From contig JBCBWU010000002.1 in NCBI GenBank assembly GCA_039816955.1, positions 12,234-76,233 of the forward strand: a stretch of 64,000 nucleotides of DNA. The letters are read 5' to 3'. Each line of letters opens with the position of its first letter. Position 1 is the stretch's first letter. This document shows, piece by piece, positions 9,076 through 16,893 of this stretch. The notes below the pieces were generated by a model. The model worked only from the letters and a program-made list of their open reading frames with translations. It was not told the DNA's origin and did not search any database. The stretch is from Lewinella sp039816955 (GTDB lineage: Bacteria > Bacteroidota > Bacteroidia > Chitinophagales > Saprospiraceae). The translations under genes were made by a program, and so were the position numbers.

Positions 9076-10481
9076 ACGATTTGCATTTTTTTCGTTCCAA
9101 AGATCAGAAGTAAACTCACCATGATTGTCCAGGCGGCTAAGAGTAATAAGTCGGTTAGGTAGTTGGAGAAAACGGTAGCTAAGCTCGCCGGTTGATACTC
9201 ATAATCGGGTACGGACCGAAAAAAAGCATTGTCTGCTTCCCAGCCCCAGTCGCCAGTCGTGGAGCCACCAAAAGCGTGCTCGTCATTCAGCATTTTGATA
9301 AAACCGCGGCGATAACCTTCCACCTGTACTAAAAACTCCTGATGGTGTAGGTTATCACTAGCCGAGAAACCCATACTGGCGTTTTGCAGGGAGATAAACG
9401 GATTGAAAATCCCCGCCCATTGATAGGTTTGTTTTTGTTGCGCCAAAACCTCCCGAAGCAGGCCAAAGTGCTTGTCCCATACCTGGTTGCCATATTCCTC
9501 GTCCGCTTGCATGACCAAGCCGTCAAAGTTGATGGGGAGCTGTGTTATGCTGTCCACCCCGTATTCAGCGAGTGTTTGTTCTTCTAATTCTTTACTTCGT
9601 TCATCTTCGGGATTGTGGCCGTCAATACCTTTAGAACGATCTTCTCGCATGGCCGTTTGGAACTCGTTTCGGCTGGGCAGCTCGTGCCATTTTTCCACCG
9701 AACTCAGCAGGATATTGGGCAAAAATATCGTCCACAGGATCCAAACGCCGAGCATGGAAGTCAGGGCTACCGTAGCGCTTTGCCAGCGGGCGGAGATAAG
9801 GACGGTGAGACCAGTGATAACGAAATAGTACAAAGCGTAAGACAGGTAAAAGAAGAGGGTGCGATTAGCGATTTCGGCATTGATACTCCCCATGTTCATG
9901 ATGGCATAGACCAGTACGGTTAAGGTCAGCAGAGCCATGCCGTACAGCCAAACCGACAGGGTTTTACCCCAAATCAAACTGGAAGGTGTAGCGCCTTGAA
10001 GTACCAGCAATTTGAGCCGGCCACTTTGCTTCTCACTACTGACGCTATTGAAGGCCAGGAAAAGCAACAAGAGTGGGAGAATGTATTGTAAGAGCAAGGA
10101 GCTTTTGAGCTTGCCAAACTTCGAAACCGCCTGCATTTGTGAGGCTTCGGAGTGGACGATCTCATTCTGCACGTGGCCTTCTACCCGAAGTACATTACCC
10201 GTAACGCTATTTACACCATCGTCCAGGCTGCTCAATAGGTTAGTTGGTTTGAAAACGTAGGTACCGTAATGCGCAGCCCCGTGCGGGTTCATGCCTTCAA
10301 TGTTCTCCCACTGTTCACGGAGTTCTTTCTGCGCTTGCTGATAGCGCTGGGTTTGCTCGCTGTTTTGACGAATTCCCAAGACTACGGATACAAGCAGTAC
10401 TAATAAAAAGCCCAGGCTGATGCCGAGCAACGCTCGGTTTCTACTCAGTGCAGACCACTCGTTTTTTATGATTTGCCACAT
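9072..10481 (-). CDS. DUF3526 ABC-2 type permease subunit, first copy
   Basis: A 469-residue ABC-2 permease. It begins MWQIIKNEWSALSRNRALLGISLGFLLVLL, has a long extracytoplasmic loop, then YILPLLLLFLAFNSVSSEKQSGRLKLLVLQGAT, the cytoplasmic coupling segment common to ABC-2 proteins. Further helices and another soluble domain follow, then a C-terminal helix ending in GTKKMQIV. It lies 6 bases after the ATPase stop and overlaps the second permease by 4 bases. The three genes form one exporter, possibly handling a lipoprotein, peptide or metallophore-like molecule; the sequence does not decide. Confidence 0.82.
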   Translation of the reverse strand: MWQIIKNEWSALSRNRALLGISLGFLLVLLVSVVLGIRQNSEQTQRYQQAQKELREQWENIEGMNPHGAAHYGTYVFKPTNLLSSLDDGVNSVTGNVLRVEGHVQNEIVHSEASQMQAVSKFGKLKSSLLLQYILPLLLLFLAFNSVSSEKQSGRLKLLVLQGATPSSLIWGKTLSVWLYGMALLTLTVLVYAIMNMGSINAEIANRTLFFYLSYALYYFVITGLTVLISARWQSATVALTSMLGVWILWTIFLPNILLSSVEKWHELPSRNEFQTAMREDRSKGIDGHNPEDERSKELEEQTLAEYGVDSITQLPINFDGLVMQADEEYGNQVWDKHFGLLREVLAQQKQTYQWAGIFNPFISLQNASMGFSASDNLHHQEFLVQVEGYRRGFIKMLNDEHAFGGSTTGDWGWEADNAFFRSVPDYEYQPASLATVFSNYLTDLLLLAAWTIMVSLLLIFGTKKMQIV

Positions 10482-10487
10482 AGGTAC

Positions 10488-11189
10488 CTAGTTTTTCATG
10501 TATTCTAAATACAGACTTTCCAATTCGTTGGCACTTACCTCCTCACTGCGTAGTTCTTTGACCAGACTTCCATTTTTGAGGATGCCAATACGGTGGCAAA
10601 CTTCTCTTACGCGGAAAATGTCGTGAGATGCCATTAGAATAGTAGCACCTTCTGCTGCCAGCTTCTTCAGGAGGGCAGACAATTCGTTGCTGGCTAATGG
10701 ATCTAGGCCACTGGCTGGTTCATCCAGAAGATAAACGGATGCCTTTTTGGCGTAAGCAATAGCGATGCCCACTTTTTGTCGCATTCCTTTGGAGTAATCC
10801 GATACTCTCTGATAGTACGCTTCGCTCTGCAGACCACAGGTGTCCAAGATGCTTTCTAGTTCGTTTTTCGAATACTTTAAGTCTGCCAAGCGACAGAAGT
10901 AATCCAGGTTTTCTAGACCTGATAAATAAGGATATAAATTTACATTCTCCGGAATATAGCCCACGAGCTTTCGCACCTCCCCCGCTTGGGTGGTCGCATC
11001 CATTTCGTGGATAGTAACGGAACCATTATCAGGGGCAATAAAACCTAGTAGCATATTAATGGTGGTGGACTTACCAGCTCCATTTGCTCCTAGCAGCCCT
11101 AGAATTTCACCGACTTTAACTTCGAGATTCAGGTTCTGTACGGCAACTACGTCTTTAAACAATTTTGACGCATTTCGTATTTGGATCAT
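10488..11189 (-). CDS. ABC-2 exporter ATP-binding protein
   Basis: A 233-residue ATPase when started at 11189 (MIQIRNASKLFKDVVAV). An in-frame start at 11231 would add 14 residues but would run through the palindrome and -7 box, so I prefer 11189. Walker A is GANGAGKST (34-42), the signature SKGMRQK, Walker B VYLLDEPASGLDP. The best family match is the CcmA/NatA-like ATPases that drive ABC-2 permeases. It is the first gene of the ten-gene minus-strand unit, so its promoter controls the whole island half. The leader is short. Confidence 0.9.
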   Translation of the reverse strand: MIQIRNASKLFKDVVAVQNLNLEVKVGEILGLLGANGAGKSTTINMLLGFIAPDNGSVTIHEMDATTQAGEVRKLVGYIPENVNLYPYLSGLENLDYFCRLADLKYSKNELESILDTCGLQSEAYYQRVSDYSKGMRQKVGIAIAYAKKASVYLLDEPASGLDPLASNELSALLKKLAAEGATILMASHDIFRVREVCHRIGILKNGSLVKELRSEEVSANELESLYLEYMKN

Positions 11190-11200
11190 GGACCGAATTG

Positions 11201-11223
11201 TTTTTGCAATGCTGTTGCAAAAA
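11201..11223. promoter_or_regulatory. Palindromic operator, Zur-like, site 1
   Basis: TTTTTGCAA-N5-TTGCAAAAA is a perfect palindrome with 9-base arms. It overlaps the -7 box of the minus-strand unit, so a bound repressor would block it. The same core, TGCAA-N5-TTGCA, returns in front of the repeat protein at 16894. Assignment to the Fur/Zur-type regulator at 19443 is inference. Confidence 0.7.
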
Positions 11224-11225
11224 TA
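11218..11225 (-). promoter_or_regulatory. -7 box of the metal-uptake unit
   Basis: On the minus strand this reads TATTTTTG, matching the Bacteroidota -7 consensus TAnnTTTG. A TTG at 11247-11245 sits 19 bases upstream, in the usual -33 range. Start codon at 11189. Confidence 0.6.
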
Positions 11226-11242
11226 ATTCAATTCTGTACAAA

Positions 11243-11257
11243 TGCAACTCTGTTGCA
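11243..11257. promoter_or_regulatory. Palindromic operator, Zur-like, site 2
   Basis: TGCAAC-TCT-GTTGCA, perfect 6-base arms. It covers the -33 area of both divergent promoters, 8 bases upstream of the plus-strand -7 box. Together with site 1 it could co-regulate the TonB receptor and the minus-strand unit. Confidence 0.65.
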
Positions 11258-11265
11258 GAAACAGT

Positions 11266-11273
11266 TATCTTTG
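11266..11273 (+). promoter_or_regulatory. -7 box of the TonB receptor gene
   Basis: TATCTTTG matches TAnnTTTG. It lies 17 bases before the chosen ATG at 11290. No convincing -33 TTG is seen at normal spacing, because the operator occupies that place. Confidence 0.6.
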
Positions 11274-11289
11274 CCAACCCAATATTTTG

Positions 11290-13713
11290 ATGCTTATGTA
11301 CTTTCGATCTTATCTACTCGCTCTCCTCTGCTTCACGGTCTGGACTACAAAGGCACAACAAGTCACTTCGTCCGACTGTCCTTACACCATCCAAGGACAA
11401 GTATTTGATGCCCAAACCAAGGAGCCGCTGGCTTTCGTGAGTGTTCAAATAAAAGATACCAGTAAAGGAACAGAGACAAACGATAAGGGGGAGTTTGAGT
11501 TCCAAGCACTTTGCGAACAGGAATACGACTTAGCGTTCAGCTATTTGGGGTATCAGTCCCTTATACATCACCACGATTTTCACCACCCCTTTCTGGAAAT
11601 CTATTTGGCGCCCGATGGTGTCTTGTTGGAGAGTGTGGTAGTAGAAGCTACTTCTTTACAGAGTGGTTTAGCTACAGTGGGTAGCAATCGGATTTCCGGA
11701 GCGGAATTAGAAGCAGTTGCTTCAGAATCTTTCGGCGATGCGGTAAGTGAAATTGCGGGTGTAGGTACCCTGAAAACGGGACAGAATATTGTTAAACCAG
11801 TTATCCACGGTTTGCACAGTAATCGGGTACTGATCATTAATAATGGTCTGCGGCACGAATTTCAGAACTGGGGGGTAGATCACGCTCCCGAGATTGACCC
11901 CTCCCTCATTAATAACATAGAAGTGGTTAAGGGGGCCGGTACAGTCCGCTTTGGTCCAGATGCCTTAGGCGGGGTGGTCCTCGTTAATCCTTCCAAAGTG
12001 GAGCTATCTAGCCCCGTGAAGGCAAAAGTGCGCTTGCACGGCCGCTCCAATGGTCAGGCGGGCGAAGGCAGTGCGGAAATAAGTAAAGGCTTCAAATGGT
12101 TGACTATTTTAGGTGGAGGCTCCTGGGCCAAACAAGGAGACCTGAGCGCCGCGCGCTACCTGCTTTCTAATACTGGTAAAGAGGAAAGCAGTTACTACAG
12201 TGAACTGCGAGTACACCCATTTGCGAAACTGGATATTACCGCTAGCTACAGCCATTTCGAGCAGGAACTGGGCTTACTAAGTGGATCAGTCTTTGGTAAC
12301 CTGGACGATTTACGACTTGCCTTGGCTGTGGATACACCATTGTATACTCGCCCCTTTACTTATGATCTACAGCAACCCCGGCAGGCAGTGGAACACGATC
12401 TGTACAAAGCTAGTGTACGTTTCACTGGAGAGAAACACTCATTGCGTATCCAGTATGGTAATCAGTTTAACAAGCGCCAGGAATTTGGAGTGCGCCGGGG
12501 AGATGCCCCCAATATTGATTTGGAGCTGCGTACCCAAAGTATTGACCTAGATTGGAACCACCCTTCCATTGGTGCGATATCCGGAAAATTTGGGGCGCAG
12601 TATCTGGAAAAGGCCAACGATAACCAACCGGGGACGAATACGGTGCCCTTCATTCCGAATTATGATGAACAAAGGCTGGGCATTTACCTTATTGAGACCC
12701 TTGACTTAGGGGAAACCCTATTAGAAGCGGGCGTGCGCTTTGATTTATTGGAATCCGATATAACTGGGCGGGAGCCAGATAACACCATCTACCGTAATAA
12801 AATCCTGTACCGAAACTTCTCGGGGACTATTGGTCTTAAAGTTCCAGTGGGTGATCGTGCTACCTTCCGGACCAATTTTGGTACGGCTTGGCGGGCACCA
12901 AACGTAGCGGAATTGTATCGTTTTGGCCAGCACACCTTCTTTATTGAATACGGGCTGTGGCGCTACACGATCAACGAAGACAGCGACTTTATTACTACTA
13001 GTCAAGGGATTCTGGATCAGACAGATCGGGAGGTGCCAGCAGAGCAAGGTTATAAGTGGATCAACACCTACAACGTGCGCAACGACAAGATGCAGCTAGA
13101 ACTTACCGGCTACGTCAACTACATCAATAACTTTATCTACTCTAAGCCCGGTGGTATTACGCGTACCGCGCGGGGTTCCTTCATCTTCTTTATCTATGAT
13201 CAAACGGATGCCTTGCTTTGGGGTGTTGACTTAAGCAGTCAGTGGACGCATTCTCCTAAGTTTAGCTCTGAGGTGAAAGGTAGTTTCTTGTGGTCGAAGC
13301 AAATTTCCCGGAATGACTTTTTTGCTGCCCAACCACCACCTGAGGTTTCTTACGGACTAACCTACGAGCCGGGTATTTCTTGGTTGACGGATGGACAATT
13401 GAAGGTTGCGTTAGATTATACTTTCGAACACTTCCAACATCCACGTACGATCACAGTAGAAGATTTTCTATTTTCTTTCCAACAGGATATTGATCGCTTC
13501 GCCAATGATGCTCGCGACTTTGATTTGCAAGACCCACCGGAGGGCTTTTTCCTTGCGCACCTACAGTGGTCGAGCCGTTGGAAAAAACTACAGTACCGTT
13601 TTGAAGTACGAAATCTCTTCGATGCGAGCTACCGGAACTACACGGATCGTCTGCGCTACTTTGCCGATGATTTGGGCCGAAATTTCTTGCTAACTATCAC
13701 GATAAATATCTAG
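11290..13713 (+). CDS. TonB-dependent receptor with CarboxypepD-like N-terminal domain
   Basis: Outer-membrane importer of 807 residues. The ATG at 11290 is chosen because it follows the -7 box and gives a signal peptide ending in TKAQQ. Next come a CarboxypepD_reg-like domain (IQGQVFDAQTKEPLAFVSV), then a His cluster HHHDFHH near residue 95, then the plug domain with HGLHSNRVLIINNGLRHEFQ and DHAPEIDPSLINNIEVVKG, then the barrel ending in LLTITINI. This plug type with GLRHEFQNWGVDHAPEIDP resembles receptors I associate with zinc (ZnuD-like). It diverges from the importer genes and shares their palindromic promoter, so it is the likely outer-membrane partner of the ABC importer. Confidence 0.9.
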   Translation: MLMYFRSYLLALLCFTVWTTKAQQVTSSDCPYTIQGQVFDAQTKEPLAFVSVQIKDTSKGTETNDKGEFEFQALCEQEYDLAFSYLGYQSLIHHHDFHHPFLEIYLAPDGVLLESVVVEATSLQSGLATVGSNRISGAELEAVASESFGDAVSEIAGVGTLKTGQNIVKPVIHGLHSNRVLIINNGLRHEFQNWGVDHAPEIDPSLINNIEVVKGAGTVRFGPDALGGVVLVNPSKVELSSPVKAKVRLHGRSNGQAGEGSAEISKGFKWLTILGGGSWAKQGDLSAARYLLSNTGKEESSYYSELRVHPFAKLDITASYSHFEQELGLLSGSVFGNLDDLRLALAVDTPLYTRPFTYDLQQPRQAVEHDLYKASVRFTGEKHSLRIQYGNQFNKRQEFGVRRGDAPNIDLELRTQSIDLDWNHPSIGAISGKFGAQYLEKANDNQPGTNTVPFIPNYDEQRLGIYLIETLDLGETLLEAGVRFDLLESDITGREPDNTIYRNKILYRNFSGTIGLKVPVGDRATFRTNFGTAWRAPNVAELYRFGQHTFFIEYGLWRYTINEDSDFITTSQGILDQTDREVPAEQGYKWINTYNVRNDKMQLELTGYVNYINNFIYSKPGGITRTARGSFIFFIYDQTDALLWGVDLSSQWTHSPKFSSEVKGSFLWSKQISRNDFFAAQPPPEVSYGLTYEPGISWLTDGQLKVALDYTFEHFQHPRTITVEDFLFSFQQDIDRFANDARDFDLQDPPEGFFLAHLQWSSRWKKLQYRFEVRNLFDASYRNYTDRLRYFADDLGRNFLLTITINI

Positions 13714-13777
13714 TGGGCTTACATTGGCGGGAGAACGAATACCAACTATCTCAAAACGCTTGTTCAAAACATAGCCA

Positions 13778-16615
13778 ATGCGCCTGAGCTTAACCCTGCT
13801 ATTGTCGATCAGTATTAGTAGCCAACTGATTGGGCAAACCGAACAATCAGTACTCTCATTTGATGACATCAGGCAATGGCGTACCCATTCCGTTACTCTA
13901 ACTGATAATGGGGAGTGGTACACTACGCTCTACAGTTTATTCGATGAATCAGAGTCTCCCGCAGATTCTGTCACGGAACAAAGAATTGAGGCGTATTTCA
14001 AGGACGATAATCAGACGGATGTCCTGTACATCTGTAGTGCGACCGAAGGGGTAAAGTATGAGGTGCCGAATGGTAGTAAGCCTCGGTTCTCCTCCTCGTC
14101 AGATTGGATTGCCTACCAAATTGAGCCAGAAGCAGAAGAGGACGAAGCAAGCGAGGCGGAAGAGGAAAGTACCCTCATCGAACTGCGACACCTTGCATCC
14201 GGGTTCACCGTAAGGTATGAATCGGACGCTAACTATTCCTTTATCGAGGAGGCCAACTACTTCATTACCCAAGATAAAAGTAGCCTGCTGATTTATGATT
14301 TAACCAATCGCCGCGAGCACTACATTGGTCATATCGGAGAATACCTGGCGGATAAGGAATCGCCATACATCATCTACACGATTGCCACTGAGGATAAACG
14401 CGGCAACGGAATTTACCTTTACGATCCTACTAAAAGAATGACCAGAGCACTCCAAACGGGTAACTACATTTACTCGGATCTGTCTTGGAATAGTGATAAA
14501 ACCGCACTGGTCGCCCTTAAGTACAACAAAGAGGAAGAGGAGGTGGATCCAACGACTCTGAGTTTGGTAGTGATCGACGCAGCTGATTCGGAAAGGAGTA
14601 CGACCACAGAATATCCAGCAAAAGATATTAAAGGCACTACCGAGGGTATGGGACTTGCCGCAGGATTAGGATCATCCTCCAAGATTATCTGGAGCGAGGA
14701 CGGTGATCGCTTGTTTATTAAGATCAAGGAGTACGATCAGCAGGAGGAAGAGGATGCCGAAGAAGATTCCAATGACGAAGAAATGGCAAGCGTGCAGATA
14801 TGGCACTGGCAAGATGAAAAGCTGCTATCGGAACGCATTATGGAATATGACCGTAAGCAAGATGAAGTTTTTGATGCGGTATTTTCCTGTAGTTCCAATA
14901 GGCTTATTCAGCTAACGGATGAGACTATTCAGGAATTAGAGCGCAGCGAGGGAACGGACCGTTGGGCCATTGGTACGGACAATAGGAAGTATATATCCGA
15001 CTGGGATATTGATCGGAACGACCTCTACCGGATTGACCTGAAGACGGGAGAGAGAACACTGATCAGGGAAGCACAGGAAGGTTCGTGGTACTATCCTGGT
15101 TATGAGTTGTCCCCGGATGGTGAGCAAGTCGTTTACTGGGACGGACAGCACTATTGGTGCTATGATTTTGCGGATGCTTCAGCTCGGAATATTTCGGAGG
15201 CTTTGAAGGTCTCCTTCGTTAATAAAGAGTACGACAAGTACGGTTATGTGCCAGACTACGGATTTGTAGGCTGGGTTAAGGACAAGAATGCGGTCCTTAT
15301 TGAGCACAAATATGATTTGTGGCAGGTACCGCTTGACGGCAAATCAAAAGCAGAGAACCTCACTTCATCCATTACCGCTAAGGATTCTATTCGCTTTCGG
15401 TTGGAAGATTACAGCTTTGCTGATGAGCCGGAGATCGAAGATCGCTACATCGACCTTTCCGCTCCGACCCTTCTTTATGCGTACCATACCCAAAACAAAT
15501 ATGCGGGATTCTATCGCCTTGAGGATGGGCAACTGACGGAGTTGGTTTACGGCCCCGCCTCATTCTCGCAACCGTGGAGTAGGCAAGAAATTCTCAAGAG
15601 TAAAGACGCTGATGTGATTATTTACCATCGGGGAGATTACCAGAATTATCCCGAAGCCTATTTGAGTACACTGGATTTTTCCAGCTCCGAGAAAATAACC
15701 GATACCAACCCACAGCAAGAAGCGTTCGGTTGGGGCAAGCGAATTTTAATCGATTATACCAATGATGATGGCGTGCCTTTGCAAGGGGTGCTGAGTATCC
15801 CGGATGGTTATGAGGCAGGACAAAAGCTGCCGATGGTGGTGTATTCCTACGAAAAATCATCGTATACCATGTATAGGTATCCGATGCCCTATTTGAATGG
15901 TGCGACCTCACCGGAAATGCTGTTGGTTTCCGACGGCTATCTTTTTCTACGCCCTGATATCCATTTTAATGTTGGAACACCGCATTCGGATATGCACGAA
16001 TGTATCGATGCCGCCATTGAAAAGGTAATCGAACTGGGTTATGTAAATGAAGAACAAATAGGTTACCAAGGTTTCAGTTTTGGTGGTCACTGTGGCATGT
16101 ATATGTCGACGCAGGACAACCGCTTTGCGGCCATTGCAGCGGGGGCTGGGGTGAGTAATCTTATTCAGGGCTTCAATATCGATATCGTTCGGGATGGTAG
16201 TAACGAGCAAGACTACTACATGGTAGGGCAGGGGAGGCTTGGTGCAGATCCCACTTCAAACACGGAGATGTATATCTCTGAGTCGCCAGTTTTCGGTGCG
16301 CAAACCATGGATACACCTTTGTTGCTGTATCATGGTACAGCAGATAAGGTAGTGCAATGGGAGCACTCTTTTGGATTTTACAGCATTCTTCGCTTCTTGA
16401 AAAAACCAGTCGTCTTTCTCTCTTATGTGGGTGAAGGCCATGGCTTGAGAAAGGAGGAAAATCGCCTGGATATCCAGAGAAGACTAAAAGCCTACTTTGA
16501 TCATTATCTGAAAGGTGATGAGGCTGAGAAATGGATGTTGGAGGAGACACCCTATATTCCATTTGAAGCTACCGATGAAGATCAGCAAAAACGGAGCTTA
16601 CCCAAATGGAAATAG
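13778..16615 (+). CDS. S9 family prolyl-oligopeptidase-type peptidase, exported
   Basis: A 945-residue secreted serine peptidase. A signal peptide (MRLSLTLLLSISISSQLIGQ) is followed by a beta-propeller region and a C-terminal alpha/beta-hydrolase domain. The catalytic triad can be placed: Ser767 in GFSFGG, Asp856 in GTADKVVQ, His888 in GEGHGL. Two acidic low-complexity inserts lie in the propeller (EAEEDEASEAEEES; QQEEEDAEEDSNDEE), possibly solvent loops. It sits 64 bases after the TonB receptor in the same direction and may share its transcript. A role in processing a peptide ligand of the receptor is conceivable but unproven. Confidence 0.92.
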   Translation: MRLSLTLLLSISISSQLIGQTEQSVLSFDDIRQWRTHSVTLTDNGEWYTTLYSLFDESESPADSVTEQRIEAYFKDDNQTDVLYICSATEGVKYEVPNGSKPRFSSSSDWIAYQIEPEAEEDEASEAEEESTLIELRHLASGFTVRYESDANYSFIEEANYFITQDKSSLLIYDLTNRREHYIGHIGEYLADKESPYIIYTIATEDKRGNGIYLYDPTKRMTRALQTGNYIYSDLSWNSDKTALVALKYNKEEEEVDPTTLSLVVIDAADSERSTTTEYPAKDIKGTTEGMGLAAGLGSSSKIIWSEDGDRLFIKIKEYDQQEEEDAEEDSNDEEMASVQIWHWQDEKLLSERIMEYDRKQDEVFDAVFSCSSNRLIQLTDETIQELERSEGTDRWAIGTDNRKYISDWDIDRNDLYRIDLKTGERTLIREAQEGSWYYPGYELSPDGEQVVYWDGQHYWCYDFADASARNISEALKVSFVNKEYDKYGYVPDYGFVGWVKDKNAVLIEHKYDLWQVPLDGKSKAENLTSSITAKDSIRFRLEDYSFADEPEIEDRYIDLSAPTLLYAYHTQNKYAGFYRLEDGQLTELVYGPASFSQPWSRQEILKSKDADVIIYHRGDYQNYPEAYLSTLDFSSSEKITDTNPQQEAFGWGKRILIDYTNDDGVPLQGVLSIPDGYEAGQKLPMVVYSYEKSSYTMYRYPMPYLNGATSPEMLLVSDGYLFLRPDIHFNVGTPHSDMHECIDAAIEKVIELGYVNEEQIGYQGFSFGGHCGMYMSTQDNRFAAIAAGAGVSNLIQGFNIDIVRDGSNEQDYYMVGQGRLGADPTSNTEMYISESPVFGAQTMDTPLLLYHGTADKVVQWEHSFGFYSILRFLKKPVVFLSYVGEGHGLRKEENRLDIQRRLKAYFDHYLKGDEAEKWMLEETPYIPFEATDEDQQKRSLPKWK

Positions 16616-16679
16616 TAACTGTAGCTGATCATCTATGTGATTTATAAGTGGTGAGGTTTTTATCAGTCACAATAATTAG

Positions 16680-16696
16680 GTAGTAAAAATTACTAC
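16680..16696. promoter_or_regulatory. Palindrome GTAGTAA-AAA-TTACTAC
   Basis: Perfect 7-base arms around AAA, about 65 bases past the peptidase stop. It lacks a T tract, so it is either a weak terminator or an operator for an unknown regulator. The rest of 16616-16815 shows nothing else clear. Confidence 0.35.
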
Positions 16697-16815
16697 AGTG
16701 CCTTTTCGTCTGGTTTTCAAGCTTATAGACCGAGGATTTATTTCAGATCATCACAATAAATATCTAACAAAAGTCTTGCATTTATGAACATTTGCAAGCC
16801 CTCTAACATTAATGC

Positions 16816-16853
16816 TTTTGCAATGATGTTGCTAATGCAATGATGTTGCAAAA
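16816..16853. promoter_or_regulatory. Tandem Zur-like palindromes
   Basis: Two copies of the TGCAA-TGATG-TTGC(A) palindrome, starting at 16819 and 16836, 17 bases apart. The first ends TTGCT, one base off; the second is perfect and extends into AAA. They match the sites at 11201 and 11243 and end just before the -7 box. Shared control with the TonB receptor and the importer is inferred. Confidence 0.65.
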
Positions 16854-16858
16854 CTGAT

Positions 16859-16866
16859 TATATTTG
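16859..16866 (+). promoter_or_regulatory. -7 box of the repeat protein gene
   Basis: TATATTTG fits TAnnTTTG and lies 27 bases before the ATG at 16894. The second palindrome ends 9 bases upstream, so repressor binding would hide the -33 region. Confidence 0.6.
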
Positions 16867-16893
16867 CGATCATGTTTCATTTAAAGTAACGAT

